From: an uncultured Planctomycetales bacterium
GTDB taxonomy: Bacteria; Planctomycetota; Planctomycetia; Pirellulales; S012-138
DNA length: 64,000 bases
Direction of reading: 5' to 3'
Assembly: GCA_937982665.1 (NCBI GenBank)
Contig: CALJLD010000295.1
Location: forward strand, 1-64,000
Numbering within the stretch: position 1 is the stretch's first letter; the number at the start of each line of letters is the position of its first letter. A model generated the notes under the pieces. The model saw only the letters and a list, made by a program, of their open reading frames with translations, did not search any database and was not told the DNA's origin. A program made the translations under genes and the position numbers. Positions 52,172 to 61,133 of the stretch are shown in pieces.

Positions 52172-53815
52172 TCAGTCGCCTGACGACGACGCTTGGTTCC
52201 ATTGGCTGGCTCGAATTTGCGCATCGAATCGAGCCAAGGTTGTTCGCGTGAGCAAGATGGCCACGCCCCAACAGACGGCAATCTGAACCAACACGATTGA
52301 AGAGAACTGCTGCACCGTCAAGTCGTACGCGTTTGCCCAACTTGAGCGTGGCGTGCCTGCGATGTACAGCGAGCCCAGCGGAGTCATCGCGGCGGCCTTG
52401 GGTAATCCAACAACAAACAACGCAACCGTGACCAAAGGCAGAAAGACGGCCCAAGCCAAGCCGCGCGAAGCAACAGCTTTGTCCGTCGCCGCGTGCGAGA
52501 AATGTGCAAACGCGGCCGCGAAGTAAAGCACGGCATAAGCCAGGCCCAAGCAACAAATCACAACGCAAGAACTCCAGGGGATTCGCCCGGAAGCGGCTGT
52601 GGCCATCCACATCACAAGGCAAGCCAGAACATAACCGCGACCGCGCATCCAAGCCGCCTTGATGCTGGCGGCAAGAAAATGCTGACCGGCAAGCGGCGTG
52701 GTGAGTAGCAGTTCCAAACGACCACTGCGCTCTTGCATGTTGCTATCCCATAGTCCGGAGAGAAACGCCATCGGCACCAAGGCCAGGTGGAAACAAGCGG
52801 CGGCCAGCATCGCCTCGCCACCGGCGGCTTCAATCAATCGAAGTTGGCCAACCGCCAGCCACGACGGCCATTCACTGCGGTAAAGCAACCAGCATGAGTA
52901 AAGCCCTACCGTCGCCCAAGCGAGATACAAGTTGACGTTCCCTTTGAAGCGACTGACGCGCCGCGCTGTCCACCAACTGAGCGGGTTTGTTCCCAACAAG
53001 ATTTGCGAGCGTGAACGTCGATCGTGATTGCCGTAGTTCTCTTCGTAGTAGTGAGTTCGCAGCCTGGCGGAAAGCCGCCACCAGCAAAGAAGAATCAGTG
53101 CCGCAAGAAACATCCCGACTGTCAGCGTGCGAGCCGCGAAATCCACGCCAGGGAACCCGCCGACTTCCCGCATCAGGCGAAACGGGTTGATCCAACGCTC
53201 CGCGTCAACATATGCCGCCAGCGAGTGTCCGCCCTGCCAATCCGCTTTCCAGGCGTAGAACCGCGGCACAAAGTAGGAGCCCAATAACCCGAAGAGGAAT
53301 AGGTAGAGAAGAATGGCGACCAACACAAGCCGCTCCAATAAGCGACGCAGCCAGACCGGTTCGTAGGCTACAACCGCCAACAACAGACCGGCCAAAGTTC
53401 CCGTAAGCAGTGGGACAAGGCTAACAGCAACAACTTGCGACGCGCTGATCGCTCCCAACCCCCAGCCGGCGACAATAAACGGCAAAGCGGCGGACAAGAT
53501 GAGCGTCACCCTCAACATCCCTGTTAAGGCGTGTGCGAGGATGATTTTGGCGTCGGAAGAAGGCGTAACGAGCTGAAACTCGGCAGCGCGGCTCTTGGGA
53601 AACTGGGCCAATCGCCAGCCGACAAAGCATCCACCCGCCACTAGCGCCGTCATGATGAACGAAGTTGCCAAACGGTTGGCGGCGAGGGCCGTGGAATCAG
53701 AACTCCCGATCCAAATCCAGGCGGCCACAACACAAGTGACTGCAATCGCGGCAGCGCGCATACCAAATGACTGCGCGGTGGCGCGCATCTGGATTCTGAG
53801 TTGTGCGCGAAGCAT
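52172..53815 (-). CDS. ABC-2-type transporter permease-like membrane protein
   Basis: 547 aa with about twelve predicted membrane segments in two clusters, for example ALTGMLRVTLILSAALPFIV, GLLLAVVAYEPVWL, LVLVAILLYLFLFGLLGSYF, VVICCLGLAYAVLYFAAAF and AVFLPLVTVALFVVGLP. The linker DSNMQERSGRLELLLTTPL resembles the 'ERETGTLELLLTTPL' stretch of ABC-2 permeases, in the second half. No ATPase gene is adjacent; the ABC ATPase at 61134 has its own permease. So either the partner is elsewhere or this is an orphan. The start is the ATG at 53815. Confidence 0.85.
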   Translation of the reverse strand: MLRAQLRIQMRATAQSFGMRAAAIAVTCVVAAWIWIGSSDSTALAANRLATSFIMTALVAGGCFVGWRLAQFPKSRAAEFQLVTPSSDAKIILAHALTGMLRVTLILSAALPFIVAGWGLGAISASQVVAVSLVPLLTGTLAGLLLAVVAYEPVWLRRLLERLVLVAILLYLFLFGLLGSYFVPRFYAWKADWQGGHSLAAYVDAERWINPFRLMREVGGFPGVDFAARTLTVGMFLAALILLCWWRLSARLRTHYYEENYGNHDRRSRSQILLGTNPLSWWTARRVSRFKGNVNLYLAWATVGLYSCWLLYRSEWPSWLAVGQLRLIEAAGGEAMLAAACFHLALVPMAFLSGLWDSNMQERSGRLELLLTTPLAGQHFLAASIKAAWMRGRGYVLACLVMWMATAASGRIPWSSCVVICCLGLAYAVLYFAAAFAHFSHAATDKAVASRGLAWAVFLPLVTVALFVVGLPKAAAMTPLGSLYIAGTPRSSWANAYDLTVQQFSSIVLVQIAVCWGVAILLTRTTLARFDAQIRASQWNQASSSGD

Positions 53816-53927
53816 GTTGGCCTAACCCTTGCGTTCAGGAGAGTTGTGCAAGGATAGGCTGCGGTGGAAGAAAATTCCCCGCGGTGAAACGCCATCAAGG
53901 GCGTTGTGATGGACAGCGGATCGATGG

Positions 53928-54827
53928 CTAGCCGCTTGTAGGCGATGTACCGTCTGTATCGCCTGACGCGGCATCAGCAGCGTCCGAGTCTTGGCCGTCA
54001 TTATCGGCCGGCTTGACGTACTTCAGCGCTTCCCATTTTGTCTCGCGTTGATCATCGCGCTGGAACAAGCGATCGATCTCTTTGACGTCCGCATCTTTGC
54101 GGATGCGGTGCAAATCGCCCGAGACGGTAACGATCAAGAAAAAGTCTTCACCGTCGATACCAAACCGGGTTACGTCCGCTTCCTCGGCCGGGTTGAACGG
54201 GAAGTCTTCAGGGCTGGTCCATGGCACCGCGCGGCTGGGATGGCACTCGACCAAGAGGGCCGTTTCGCTCAAGCCATCGGTGATGCCTTTGCGGCTGGGC
54301 GGCATGCCAGGCTTTTCGCATGCCAAGATTCCTCCGTCTCCAGCCAGAGCCTGGATCGTTGTGCTGCCGGGCTTTCGCTCGGCGAATTCCTTCGCTTGTG
54401 GCGTCAGGAAGATCTCCGGCATCTTCTCCACCAGCGGTAGATTGTGTTCACTGTCCCAGGGCTCGTCCGTATTGAACTGTTCAAACAGTTCTTGATGCCC
54501 CAATTCCGGCAAGATCCACACTCGCCAACTGAGGTGAGGACGTGCCCAAAACGGCTGGCCCTCTTGAACATAAGATGGGAAGCCATTTTTCGCGTCGTAA
54601 TGATCTGAGATCGCCTGAACGATCTTTTGCATTTGCTGGCCGCGAATCTCCCAAGGCTCGGGTTCTTTGTTAGCTTCGTCCTGCGCAGAAGTCTGAGCAA
54701 TTGGCAAGTGAGAGCCGTCATCGCCTGGCTGTTGATCAACTTCTCGACAACCGATGGTCAGCAAACTAGCGACAAGTACAGCCGTAACCCGAACGAATCT
54801 ATGTTTGAGCATGCGATGACTTGCCAT
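53928..54827 (-). CDS. Lipoprotein with DUF1559-type domain
   Basis: 299 aa from ATG 54827 (AAGG about nine bases upstream). Signal peptide with a lipobox (VASLLTIGC, Cys near 28). The body matches the globular part of DUF1559 planctomycete proteins: KIVQAISDHYDAKNGFPSYV, WRVWILPELGHQELFEQFN, and a GITDGLSETALLVE segment like the usual DGTSNTILVGE. Unlike typical family members it has a lipid anchor in place of the type IV prepilin helix. The tail is Asp/Ala-rich. Function unknown. It lies between the ABC permease and GH10-like genes, all on the minus strand. Confidence 0.85.
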   Translation of the reverse strand: MASHRMLKHRFVRVTAVLVASLLTIGCREVDQQPGDDGSHLPIAQTSAQDEANKEPEPWEIRGQQMQKIVQAISDHYDAKNGFPSYVQEGQPFWARPHLSWRVWILPELGHQELFEQFNTDEPWDSEHNLPLVEKMPEIFLTPQAKEFAERKPGSTTIQALAGDGGILACEKPGMPPSRKGITDGLSETALLVECHPSRAVPWTSPEDFPFNPAEEADVTRFGIDGEDFFLIVTVSGDLHRIRKDADVKEIDRLFQRDDQRETKWEALKYVKPADNDGQDSDAADAASGDTDGTSPTSG

Positions 54828-54967
54828 GGTGGCAGCCTTTTGAGTCGGTGGGTGCGATTTCAAGAACAAGCCCGCAATCAAATACGACAGCCCCGGCAAC
54901 ATTGGTCAGCAAAATCGCCGGACTTCCAACAGTCTCACATCATGCGACGGCTGGGCGAAACACTCCG

Positions 54968-56443
54968 TTAGGCCAAATACTTCCCACGAAATTCCGCCAA
55001 AGCGTTGAGAGCCGGTTTTGCACGAAGCTGCGAGTCGAACAGCCCTGACGACGGGAACCTGGCATCGGGCTGATCGGAAAGCCGGTTCCATATCACGGAT
55101 TGAATAAACGGTTTCGCCAGAATGACTCGCAGGACACGCGAAAGCCAGTCCGCTTGCCATTCGGGTGTGGGCCCGCCAGGCGCTATTCTCGCATTAACCG
55201 CTGAATGCGAGGATTCGTCGCCGGAGGGACCAGACGTGGAAGGCGCCGTCAAGAAGACGGTCAGCGGAACATCAACAATGCTCCATTGATCCAGCAGTTG
55301 GCTGATGTCCATTGCATCGCGCGCCAAACTTCCGTCAGGCTCAAATCCCAGATTGATTTCCAAGCCCACTCCAGCCAGTCCAAGACCAGCGCGAATCAAT
55401 GTGTCCGCCACATAGAGAGGCGGATCAATTTCCATGCGGTTCATGTATTCGGCCCAAGGCCGATCAAACGTCATGATGATGGGCGTGTCCAAATCACAGC
55501 GGCGAATCACATCCACGGTATGCACCGCAATTCGCAAGCGGTCTTCCGGCATCAGGTGAAGCGCGGAACCAATATTCAATCGCGCCGCGCAGTTCCACAT
55601 ATCGATCTTTCCGCGGTAACGCTTCACCGCGGCCGTTGTGAACTCCATGGCTGACATGTGCAAACTGTCAAACGACTTTGAGCCATCTCTTGCCCAGGCC
55701 GGCGCGGAATGCTGATCGAATGCCACGAGTGGTCCGGCGATCGCTTTGAGTTGACTTTGTTTGGCCCAATCGACCTGACGATCTACCAGATCCCAATCGT
55801 ATCGAGTTTCGGTTTGTTCAATGTGTCCCCAGGTCACCGGCAATGCAACACATGCCACGGCGGATGATAACGCTGTGCGGACGGGTTGCTCGTCCGTCGC
55901 GGAATCCATGCGAATTCCCAAACACAGATCGATCTTGGGTGTTGTGCTGACGCGCGCGGCAATGGCCTGATCGGCATAGCAACCGATGAGCAGATCGGTA
56001 GCGTCTAATGCCGTGACCACGGCTTGCTCCGCCAGCGCGGCGGCGGCTTTGGGTTCCTGCTGACTTGTGGCGGCTTGAGCCAGCAGGTGTTGCGCTTGAT
56101 CAAGCGTCGCGATCAACGCCGGGCTGGGCTCCAAGCCTGCTTCCTGCCATTCGGCGAGTTGATTGCGAGCGCGATTGACGCAGCCTCGGGCAAGCTCGAC
56201 CTGAAGGTGGTACGGCTTCTCTCGTTCAATTAACCAGCCCGTGGCCAACATGATCTCGCCACGGCCAGCGATTTCCCAGAGCAGATGAACGCAGCCGCCT
56301 TCGTCAGTGGTCCTGTCGATCTCGAATCCGTCATCCGTCCGGCGGGATTTTGAAGGCCAGATGGACCTGTCATGCCCGGTCACATACGCCCGCTCGATGG
56401 CGTCGTCTCGCACGCGGTCATGAGGGTAGACCACAAATCGCAT
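54968..56443 (-). CDS. GH10-like (endo-xylanase fold) protein without acid/base Glu
   Basis: 491 aa from ATG 56443. Residues 1-170 are an N-terminal region with helices (no signal peptide seen). About 175-490 show the GH10 TIM-barrel pattern: VTWGHIEQTETRYDWDLVDR, LKAIAGPLVAFDQHSAPAW, MWNCAARLN at about 282-290, and GLGLAGVGLEINLGFEP later. In active GH10 enzymes WDVVNE supplies the acid/base Glu; here it reads WNCAARLN, so that residue is missing. The protein is therefore probably inactive as a xylanase, or has another activity. Similar planctomycete proteins exist, from memory. Confidence 0.8.
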   Translation of the reverse strand: MRFVVYPHDRVRDDAIERAYVTGHDRSIWPSKSRRTDDGFEIDRTTDEGGCVHLLWEIAGRGEIMLATGWLIEREKPYHLQVELARGCVNRARNQLAEWQEAGLEPSPALIATLDQAQHLLAQAATSQQEPKAAAALAEQAVVTALDATDLLIGCYADQAIAARVSTTPKIDLCLGIRMDSATDEQPVRTALSSAVACVALPVTWGHIEQTETRYDWDLVDRQVDWAKQSQLKAIAGPLVAFDQHSAPAWARDGSKSFDSLHMSAMEFTTAAVKRYRGKIDMWNCAARLNIGSALHLMPEDRLRIAVHTVDVIRRCDLDTPIIMTFDRPWAEYMNRMEIDPPLYVADTLIRAGLGLAGVGLEINLGFEPDGSLARDAMDISQLLDQWSIVDVPLTVFLTAPSTSGPSGDESSHSAVNARIAPGGPTPEWQADWLSRVLRVILAKPFIQSVIWNRLSDQPDARFPSSGLFDSQLRAKPALNALAEFRGKYLA

Positions 56444-56850
56444 GGGCGCTCGAGGGATAACAGGGCGAGGCGGCGGACGTCATAAACTTGGTTCGGTGGA
56501 TTCGGCGAAATCTTACAGCAGGCTGTGACGGTAAATGACGATCGGCGCGAAATGTGCCAAATCCAGACGAGGCGCAATTCCGAACGGAGTCTAGTCAACT
56601 GGTGCTGGCGCTTCAAGTTATGAGCGAATCCCGCAGCCGTCGCTCGCTTTGGGTAAACAAGCGCAGGCGAAACGGTTATTCCGAATCTTCAGCCTGTGGG
56701 GCCAATTCCATCTCGTGGGAATGGCAAGAGTTTTTCACTTCAAGGAATGGATGGCGGTCCAATTCGTTGACCCACCCAATCCGCATGCCTACGATAAAGT
56801 TGTGCACTATTGCTCGCGTTTCTTCTTATTCGATGCAAAAGGAAACTGAC
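56444..56850. other. Divergent intergenic region
   Basis: 407 bases between the GH10-like gene (-) and the hydrolase-like gene (+). An in-frame open extension of the latter (56554-56850) lacks coding character and an RBS. Promoters for both are expected here. Confidence 0.5.
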
Positions 56851-57753
56851 ATGCCCTTGCGCAGTTTTCTAATTCCCATGTTCCTTCTCGCTGCAACCAC
56901 TCTGGTTGCCGTCAGCAACCCTGTGTATGGCCAACGAGGCCGAGGCAAGGACGTTGAAGAGATTGAGTTGACGACGAAAGACAACGTCATCATCAAGGCC
57001 AACTATTACGACGGCTCCGGGTCCAAGGACACTGTGCCAATCATTGCCGTCCACGGCGAAGGCGGGCAGCGTTCCGACTTGGACATGCTGGCGAAAGCCC
57101 TGCAAGCGGAAGGGCATGCCGTGATTGTGCCGGACCTGCGCGGCCATGGCGATAGCACCAATGTGCAAGGCCAGGACGATACCAAACTGGACCACAACAA
57201 GATGCGGCCTGCCGACTTTGCCGCGGCAGCTCTCGACCTCGAGGCTTGCAAGAAATACTTCAAGGAACTCAACAACGACCAGAAAGTAAATATCGAGAAC
57301 CTGACACTCGTGGGCACCGGCGAACTTGGTTCGTTACTCAGCTTTGCGTATGCGGGTGAAGACTGGCTTGTCCCGCCGTTTGGTCGCTTCAAGCAAGGAC
57401 AAGACGTTAAAGCCGTTGTGATGTTCACGCCTGCCCAGCGGGTCAAGACCATTCGGGCAGCCGGATATTTGGATGACCAATCCGTTCGCCGAGAGATCTC
57501 CTTTTTTCTGATCGTGAACGACAGGGACGCCAGTGCCAAGCGCAACGCCACACGTTTGGAAGATGCCCTGCAGCGTGCTTCCGCCAACCGCGACGACAAA
57601 GAACGGATTGCCCGACTGGATGTGCCCACCACGCTCAAAGGGGCAAAGATTCTGGAAGTGCAAGAGGCCGACGAAATCTTGCGTCGCATTAACCTGTTCA
57701 TCAAATTGCGCGTTTCGGACAAGAATCACGAGTGGAACGAGCGCAGCCGCTAG
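56851..57753 (+). CDS. Exported alpha/beta-hydrolase-like protein, nucleophile missing
   Basis: 300 aa. The start at 56851 has AAAGGAAA upstream. Signal peptide MPLRSFLIPMFLLAATTLVA...VYGQ. Alpha/beta-hydrolase pattern: oxyanion HGEGG (68-72), VIVPDLRGHGDST (91-103), and a strand-nucleophile elbow LVGTGELGSLLSFAYA (153-168). The usual GxSxG reads GTGELG here, so the Ser nucleophile seems to be Gly. It may be a non-catalytic binding protein. It is 96 bp upstream of the DUF1559 prepilin gene on the same strand. Confidence 0.85.
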   Translation: MPLRSFLIPMFLLAATTLVAVSNPVYGQRGRGKDVEEIELTTKDNVIIKANYYDGSGSKDTVPIIAVHGEGGQRSDLDMLAKALQAEGHAVIVPDLRGHGDSTNVQGQDDTKLDHNKMRPADFAAAALDLEACKKYFKELNNDQKVNIENLTLVGTGELGSLLSFAYAGEDWLVPPFGRFKQGQDVKAVVMFTPAQRVKTIRAAGYLDDQSVRREISFFLIVNDRDASAKRNATRLEDALQRASANRDDKERIARLDVPTTLKGAKILEVQEADEILRRINLFIKLRVSDKNHEWNERSR

Positions 57754-57849
57754 TTATACTGTCACGCAATCCCGCCGCAGACTCTTCCGCAATTCGTCTG
57801 ACGATCTCATTGGCCAACACGCCGCGCTGGCCGCAAGGAACCACCTCGC

Positions 57850-58773
57850 ATGAAACTGCGTGGCTTTACGTTGGTTGAATTGCTTATCAGTATCGCCATC
57901 ATTGGCGTCCTCATGGCACTGCTGTTGCCGGCCGTGCAAAGCGCCCGCGAAGCCGCTCGCCGCGCGCACTGTTATAGCAATATGCACCAACTGGGAATTG
58001 CGCTGCACATGTTCCATGATGTGCACCAGGTGTTCCCGGCCTCGGGTTGGACGCAAGCTGGCGCCGGCAACCCGCAAGGAAAGTATGTTGGCTGGCGGCC
58101 GCTGACGTTGCCCTACATTGAACAAGAGAACTTGCGGACCATCTATGATTTTGACGTCAACTGGTGGGAAGGAACCAACCCAACGGTTGCCGGCATTCCC
58201 GTGCTGACGTACCAGTGCCCCAGCACGCCGATGCGGAAGCCGGTTCTTTCCGCGATTGCTCACGCCCCCCGACCGGCGATGACCTTTCCCGTGCCCATCG
58301 CGCCGACAGATTATGAAGCAATCATGGGTGTTCAGCCTTCCTCGATTGACCCAGTGCTTTACGACAGCACAAATCGTTTCTCCGTCATGCACCGCAACTC
58401 GGAAGTTCCGTTCGGGGCGATCCTTGATGGCTCTTCCCACACGATTGCTTTGGTTGAATGCGCCGGCCGTCCTTTGACGTACCGCCTGCACCGCGAGCAG
58501 TGGGACATCGAGAACGACCAAGGCATTGGTTGGGCAGATAGCGAAGGACCGTTCAGCCTGGATGGTTCTGTTGCCGATGCATCCGCCGAGGGTGGACCGT
58601 TCGCCATGAACAAGCGCAACGACAACGAGCCGTATAGCTTTCATCCCGGCGGCGGGAATTTCCTCTTTGCCGATGCGCATGTTGCTTTCGTGAACGAACA
58701 AGTTCACATCAAGACATTTGCCGCGCTTTGCACGCGCGCGGCAGGCGAGATTGTCAGCGCGAGGGATTACTAG
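57850..58773 (+). CDS. DUF1559 prepilin-like protein
   Basis: 307 aa. The RBS AAGGA lies upstream. N-terminal type IV pilin signal MKLRGFTLVELLISIAIIGV with G-F-T-L-V-E, cleaved before Phe after Gly5. The DUF1559 body follows: AARRAHCYSNMHQLGIALHM, FPASGWTQAG, WRPLTLPYIEQ, a DGSSHTIALVE motif, and near the C-terminus HPGGGNFLFADAHVAFV, the HxxGxN...D element typical for the family. DUF1559 is strongly amplified in planctomycetes; these proteins are thought to be surface or pseudopilin components. An unusual 15-bp repeat array follows. Confidence 0.97.
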   Translation: MKLRGFTLVELLISIAIIGVLMALLLPAVQSAREAARRAHCYSNMHQLGIALHMFHDVHQVFPASGWTQAGAGNPQGKYVGWRPLTLPYIEQENLRTIYDFDVNWWEGTNPTVAGIPVLTYQCPSTPMRKPVLSAIAHAPRPAMTFPVPIAPTDYEAIMGVQPSSIDPVLYDSTNRFSVMHRNSEVPFGAILDGSSHTIALVECAGRPLTYRLHREQWDIENDQGIGWADSEGPFSLDGSVADASAEGGPFAMNKRNDNEPYSFHPGGGNFLFADAHVAFVNEQVHIKTFAALCTRAAGEIVSARDY

Positions 58774-58789
58774 AACTTCGCTCACGTGC

Positions 58790-58849
58790 CCTTTGCTTTG
58801 GGACCCTCTGCTTTGGGACCCACTTCTTTGGGGCCCTTCGCGTTAGGGC
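58790..58849 (+). repeat. Degenerate tandem repeat, 4 x 15 bp
   Basis: Units at 58790, 58805, 58820 and 58835: cctttgctttgggac, cctctgctttgggac, ccacttctttggggc and ccttcgcgttagggc. The first two differ at one position. It starts 16 bases after the stop of the DUF1559 gene and lies before the amidohydrolase gene. Confidence 0.85.
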
Positions 58850-58986
58850 CGCAGCTGCAAGAGCGCCGAACTGCGCCGAACGTTCGCATCGCTGGAATCT
58901 GCCATGTATGCTAATGGCGATTCCGCACACATATCCGCTTGCTCAAATCGCATTGAGTCATTGCTCCGCGCAACAGGAGAACGCTC

Positions 58987-60783
58987 ATGTCAACTCGCGC
59001 ACGATGTTCAGACTTTGTTTGTTTGTGCTTGCATTGCGTGAAGAACGTCGCGCTTTTTGCATGCCTGGTTTTGGCCAGCACAACAGGCACCCAAGCACAA
59101 GCGGCTGCGCCACAAGAGCCTGCCGAGCTCATTCTCCATAATGCAATCGTTTGGACGGTTGACGCCAACCAACCAACGGCGGAGGCCGTGGCCATTCGCG
59201 ATGGCCGGATTGTATTTGTCGGTGACAATCAAGAAGCAATGGAGATGCGTGGGCCAAACTCTCGTGTCATGGATCTGGAAGGTAAGTTTCTGATGCCAGG
59301 TTTCAACGACACGCACACGCACTTCAGCTCCGCGGCCAGGTTCTATGAATTCAACATCATGGCTGTGAACAGCCAGGAGGCGTTTGTTGAACGCATCAAG
59401 GCCTTGGCGGCCGAATTGCCAGCGGGCGAGTGGATCGTCGGCGGTTTCTGGGGAGCGTATGACGAGTGGGCTTTGGGGAGCGCAGGGGGTGACCAGCGAG
59501 AACCGTTCCGTCCCGACATGCGGTTGATCGAAGAATTCACCGCTGAACATCCTGTCTTTCTCAACAAGTTTGACAACTCGGAATTCGCGGCCAACCGCGC
59601 AGCGCTTCGCGCGGCAAAACTCGATCCCGATGACCCTCAGGTCCGCGGCGTTGAATTCGTCCGCGACGATGACGGTCCAACCGGCGTCTTTCATGGAGAT
59701 CGGGCTGGCACCGTGTTTCGGCTCGTCGCGCCGCGCGAGTTCTCTCGTGAACGCCGCGTTAAACAAACCCGGCACGCGCTCAACATGATTGCCGCGGCTG
59801 GTGTCACAAACATCAGTGATATGTCGGACGATACGCAGTTGGATATCTTTCGCGAATTGCACGCGGCCGGAGAACTGCCGATTCGCATCCATTACCGCTA
59901 CATGCTGGACCGCTGGCCGGAACTCAAAGCCCGCGGCATCAAAGTCGGCTCCGGCGATGCCTGGATTCGGCTGGGAGCGCTGAAGGGCCACATTGATGGC
60001 ATCATGGGAACAAGCAGCGCACGGTTCTTTGAGCCCTATTCCAACGATCCCAACAACCGAGGAAGTTGGCGGCGGCTGATGACCGATGCCCGCGGCGAGT
60101 TTGTCCCCGGTCAGTTTCTCAACCATATGCTGGAAGCGGACAAAGCCGGCCTGCAACTCACCGTGCACGCGATTGGCGATGAAGCCAACCATCTGCTACT
60201 GGATTACCTGGAAGAACTGGAGAAGCAGAATGGGGCTCGCGACCGGCGCTTCCGCCTTGTGCATGCGCAAGTGCTTGCCCCCAGCGACTTCGCGCGATTG
60301 GGACCCTTGGGCGTAATTGCCGAAGTCCAGCCGTTTCACTTGAGCGACGATATGCGTTGGATGGAGCTACGGATTGGAGCGGAACGCTGCAAGACGGCAT
60401 ATGCCTTCCGCAGCATTCAAGATTCCGGAGCAACGTTGGCGTTCGGCACCGATTGGCCAGGAACCTCGGCCGCGGAGTATCCCATCAATCCGCTCTTGGG
60501 CTTGTACGCCGCCGTGCAGCGGCAAACGGTCAATCAAGAGCCGCCCGAGGGCTGGTACGCTGCGGAGCGGATTAACATTCGTGACGCCATCAAGGCCTAC
60601 ACGCTGAATTCGGCGTACGCCAATTTTGAAGAATCGGAGAAGGGATCGATCACCGTGGGCAAACTTGCGGACATGACTGTGTTATCCCGCAATCTCCTGG
60701 AGATTCCTGCGGAAGAACTCCTTGAGACCGAGGTGTTGTACACCATCGTCGATAGTCGAATTGTCTTTCAGAAGGAAAACTGA
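58987..60783 (+). CDS. Exported YtcJ-type amidohydrolase (amidohydrolase 3 family)
   Basis: 598 aa. RBS AGGAG seven bases upstream. A signal peptide spans about residues 18-40 (NVALFACLVLASTTGTQAQA). N-terminal beta-sandwich (ELILHNAIVWTVDANQ, AVAIRDGRIVFVGDN), then GFNDTHTHF with the metal HxH, further TIM-barrel motifs LTVHAIGDEANHLLLDYL and LVHAQVL, and the C-terminal GTDWPG Asp. C-terminal sandwich strand GSITVGKLADMTVLSRNLL. Members hydrolyse amides or related bonds; the substrate here is unknown. Full length for the family and all metal ligands appear present. Confidence 0.95.
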   Translation: MSTRARCSDFVCLCLHCVKNVALFACLVLASTTGTQAQAAAPQEPAELILHNAIVWTVDANQPTAEAVAIRDGRIVFVGDNQEAMEMRGPNSRVMDLEGKFLMPGFNDTHTHFSSAARFYEFNIMAVNSQEAFVERIKALAAELPAGEWIVGGFWGAYDEWALGSAGGDQREPFRPDMRLIEEFTAEHPVFLNKFDNSEFAANRAALRAAKLDPDDPQVRGVEFVRDDDGPTGVFHGDRAGTVFRLVAPREFSRERRVKQTRHALNMIAAAGVTNISDMSDDTQLDIFRELHAAGELPIRIHYRYMLDRWPELKARGIKVGSGDAWIRLGALKGHIDGIMGTSSARFFEPYSNDPNNRGSWRRLMTDARGEFVPGQFLNHMLEADKAGLQLTVHAIGDEANHLLLDYLEELEKQNGARDRRFRLVHAQVLAPSDFARLGPLGVIAEVQPFHLSDDMRWMELRIGAERCKTAYAFRSIQDSGATLAFGTDWPGTSAAEYPINPLLGLYAAVQRQTVNQEPPEGWYAAERINIRDAIKAYTLNSAYANFEESEKGSITVGKLADMTVLSRNLLEIPAEELLETEVLYTIVDSRIVFQKEN

Positions 60784-61133
60784 TTGAGACAGTTGCTGAA
60801 GGCGACCACAGCGACGAACCAGCCAAACCCGGATTTCGACCGCATATCTGTCCCAGTTCCTACAGGCGGCGCCACAATTCGCCTGCCTACACAAATCTCT
60901 GCCAGAAAGCGACTTACGGCGCGGCCGTTCGCTTGAACAGATGACGGACCGTTCTTATAGTGAAATCTCGCCGATGCGGGCGCGGCTCGGTTTGAATGCT
61001 GCGAACTCTCGGCTTGAGTCCTGCGTAACGTACAGGATGTCCTTCAGGTCGGTTCGCCTGCCGGTCTTTGCCCGTCTTTTCCCAGCAGTTTTCGCTGTTG
61101 GTCCAAATCATCTCCCGCCAGCCGGTCCAATAA
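60784..61133. other. Gap before the ABC transporter genes
   Basis: 350 bases. No gene, RNA or clear promoter motif was recognised. A promoter for the ABC operon must lie here. Confidence 0.5.

Noticed and set aside
56554..56850. N-terminal extension of the hydrolase-like gene
   Set aside because: No signal peptide or RBS at the upstream start, and codon use changes; the downstream ATG has both.
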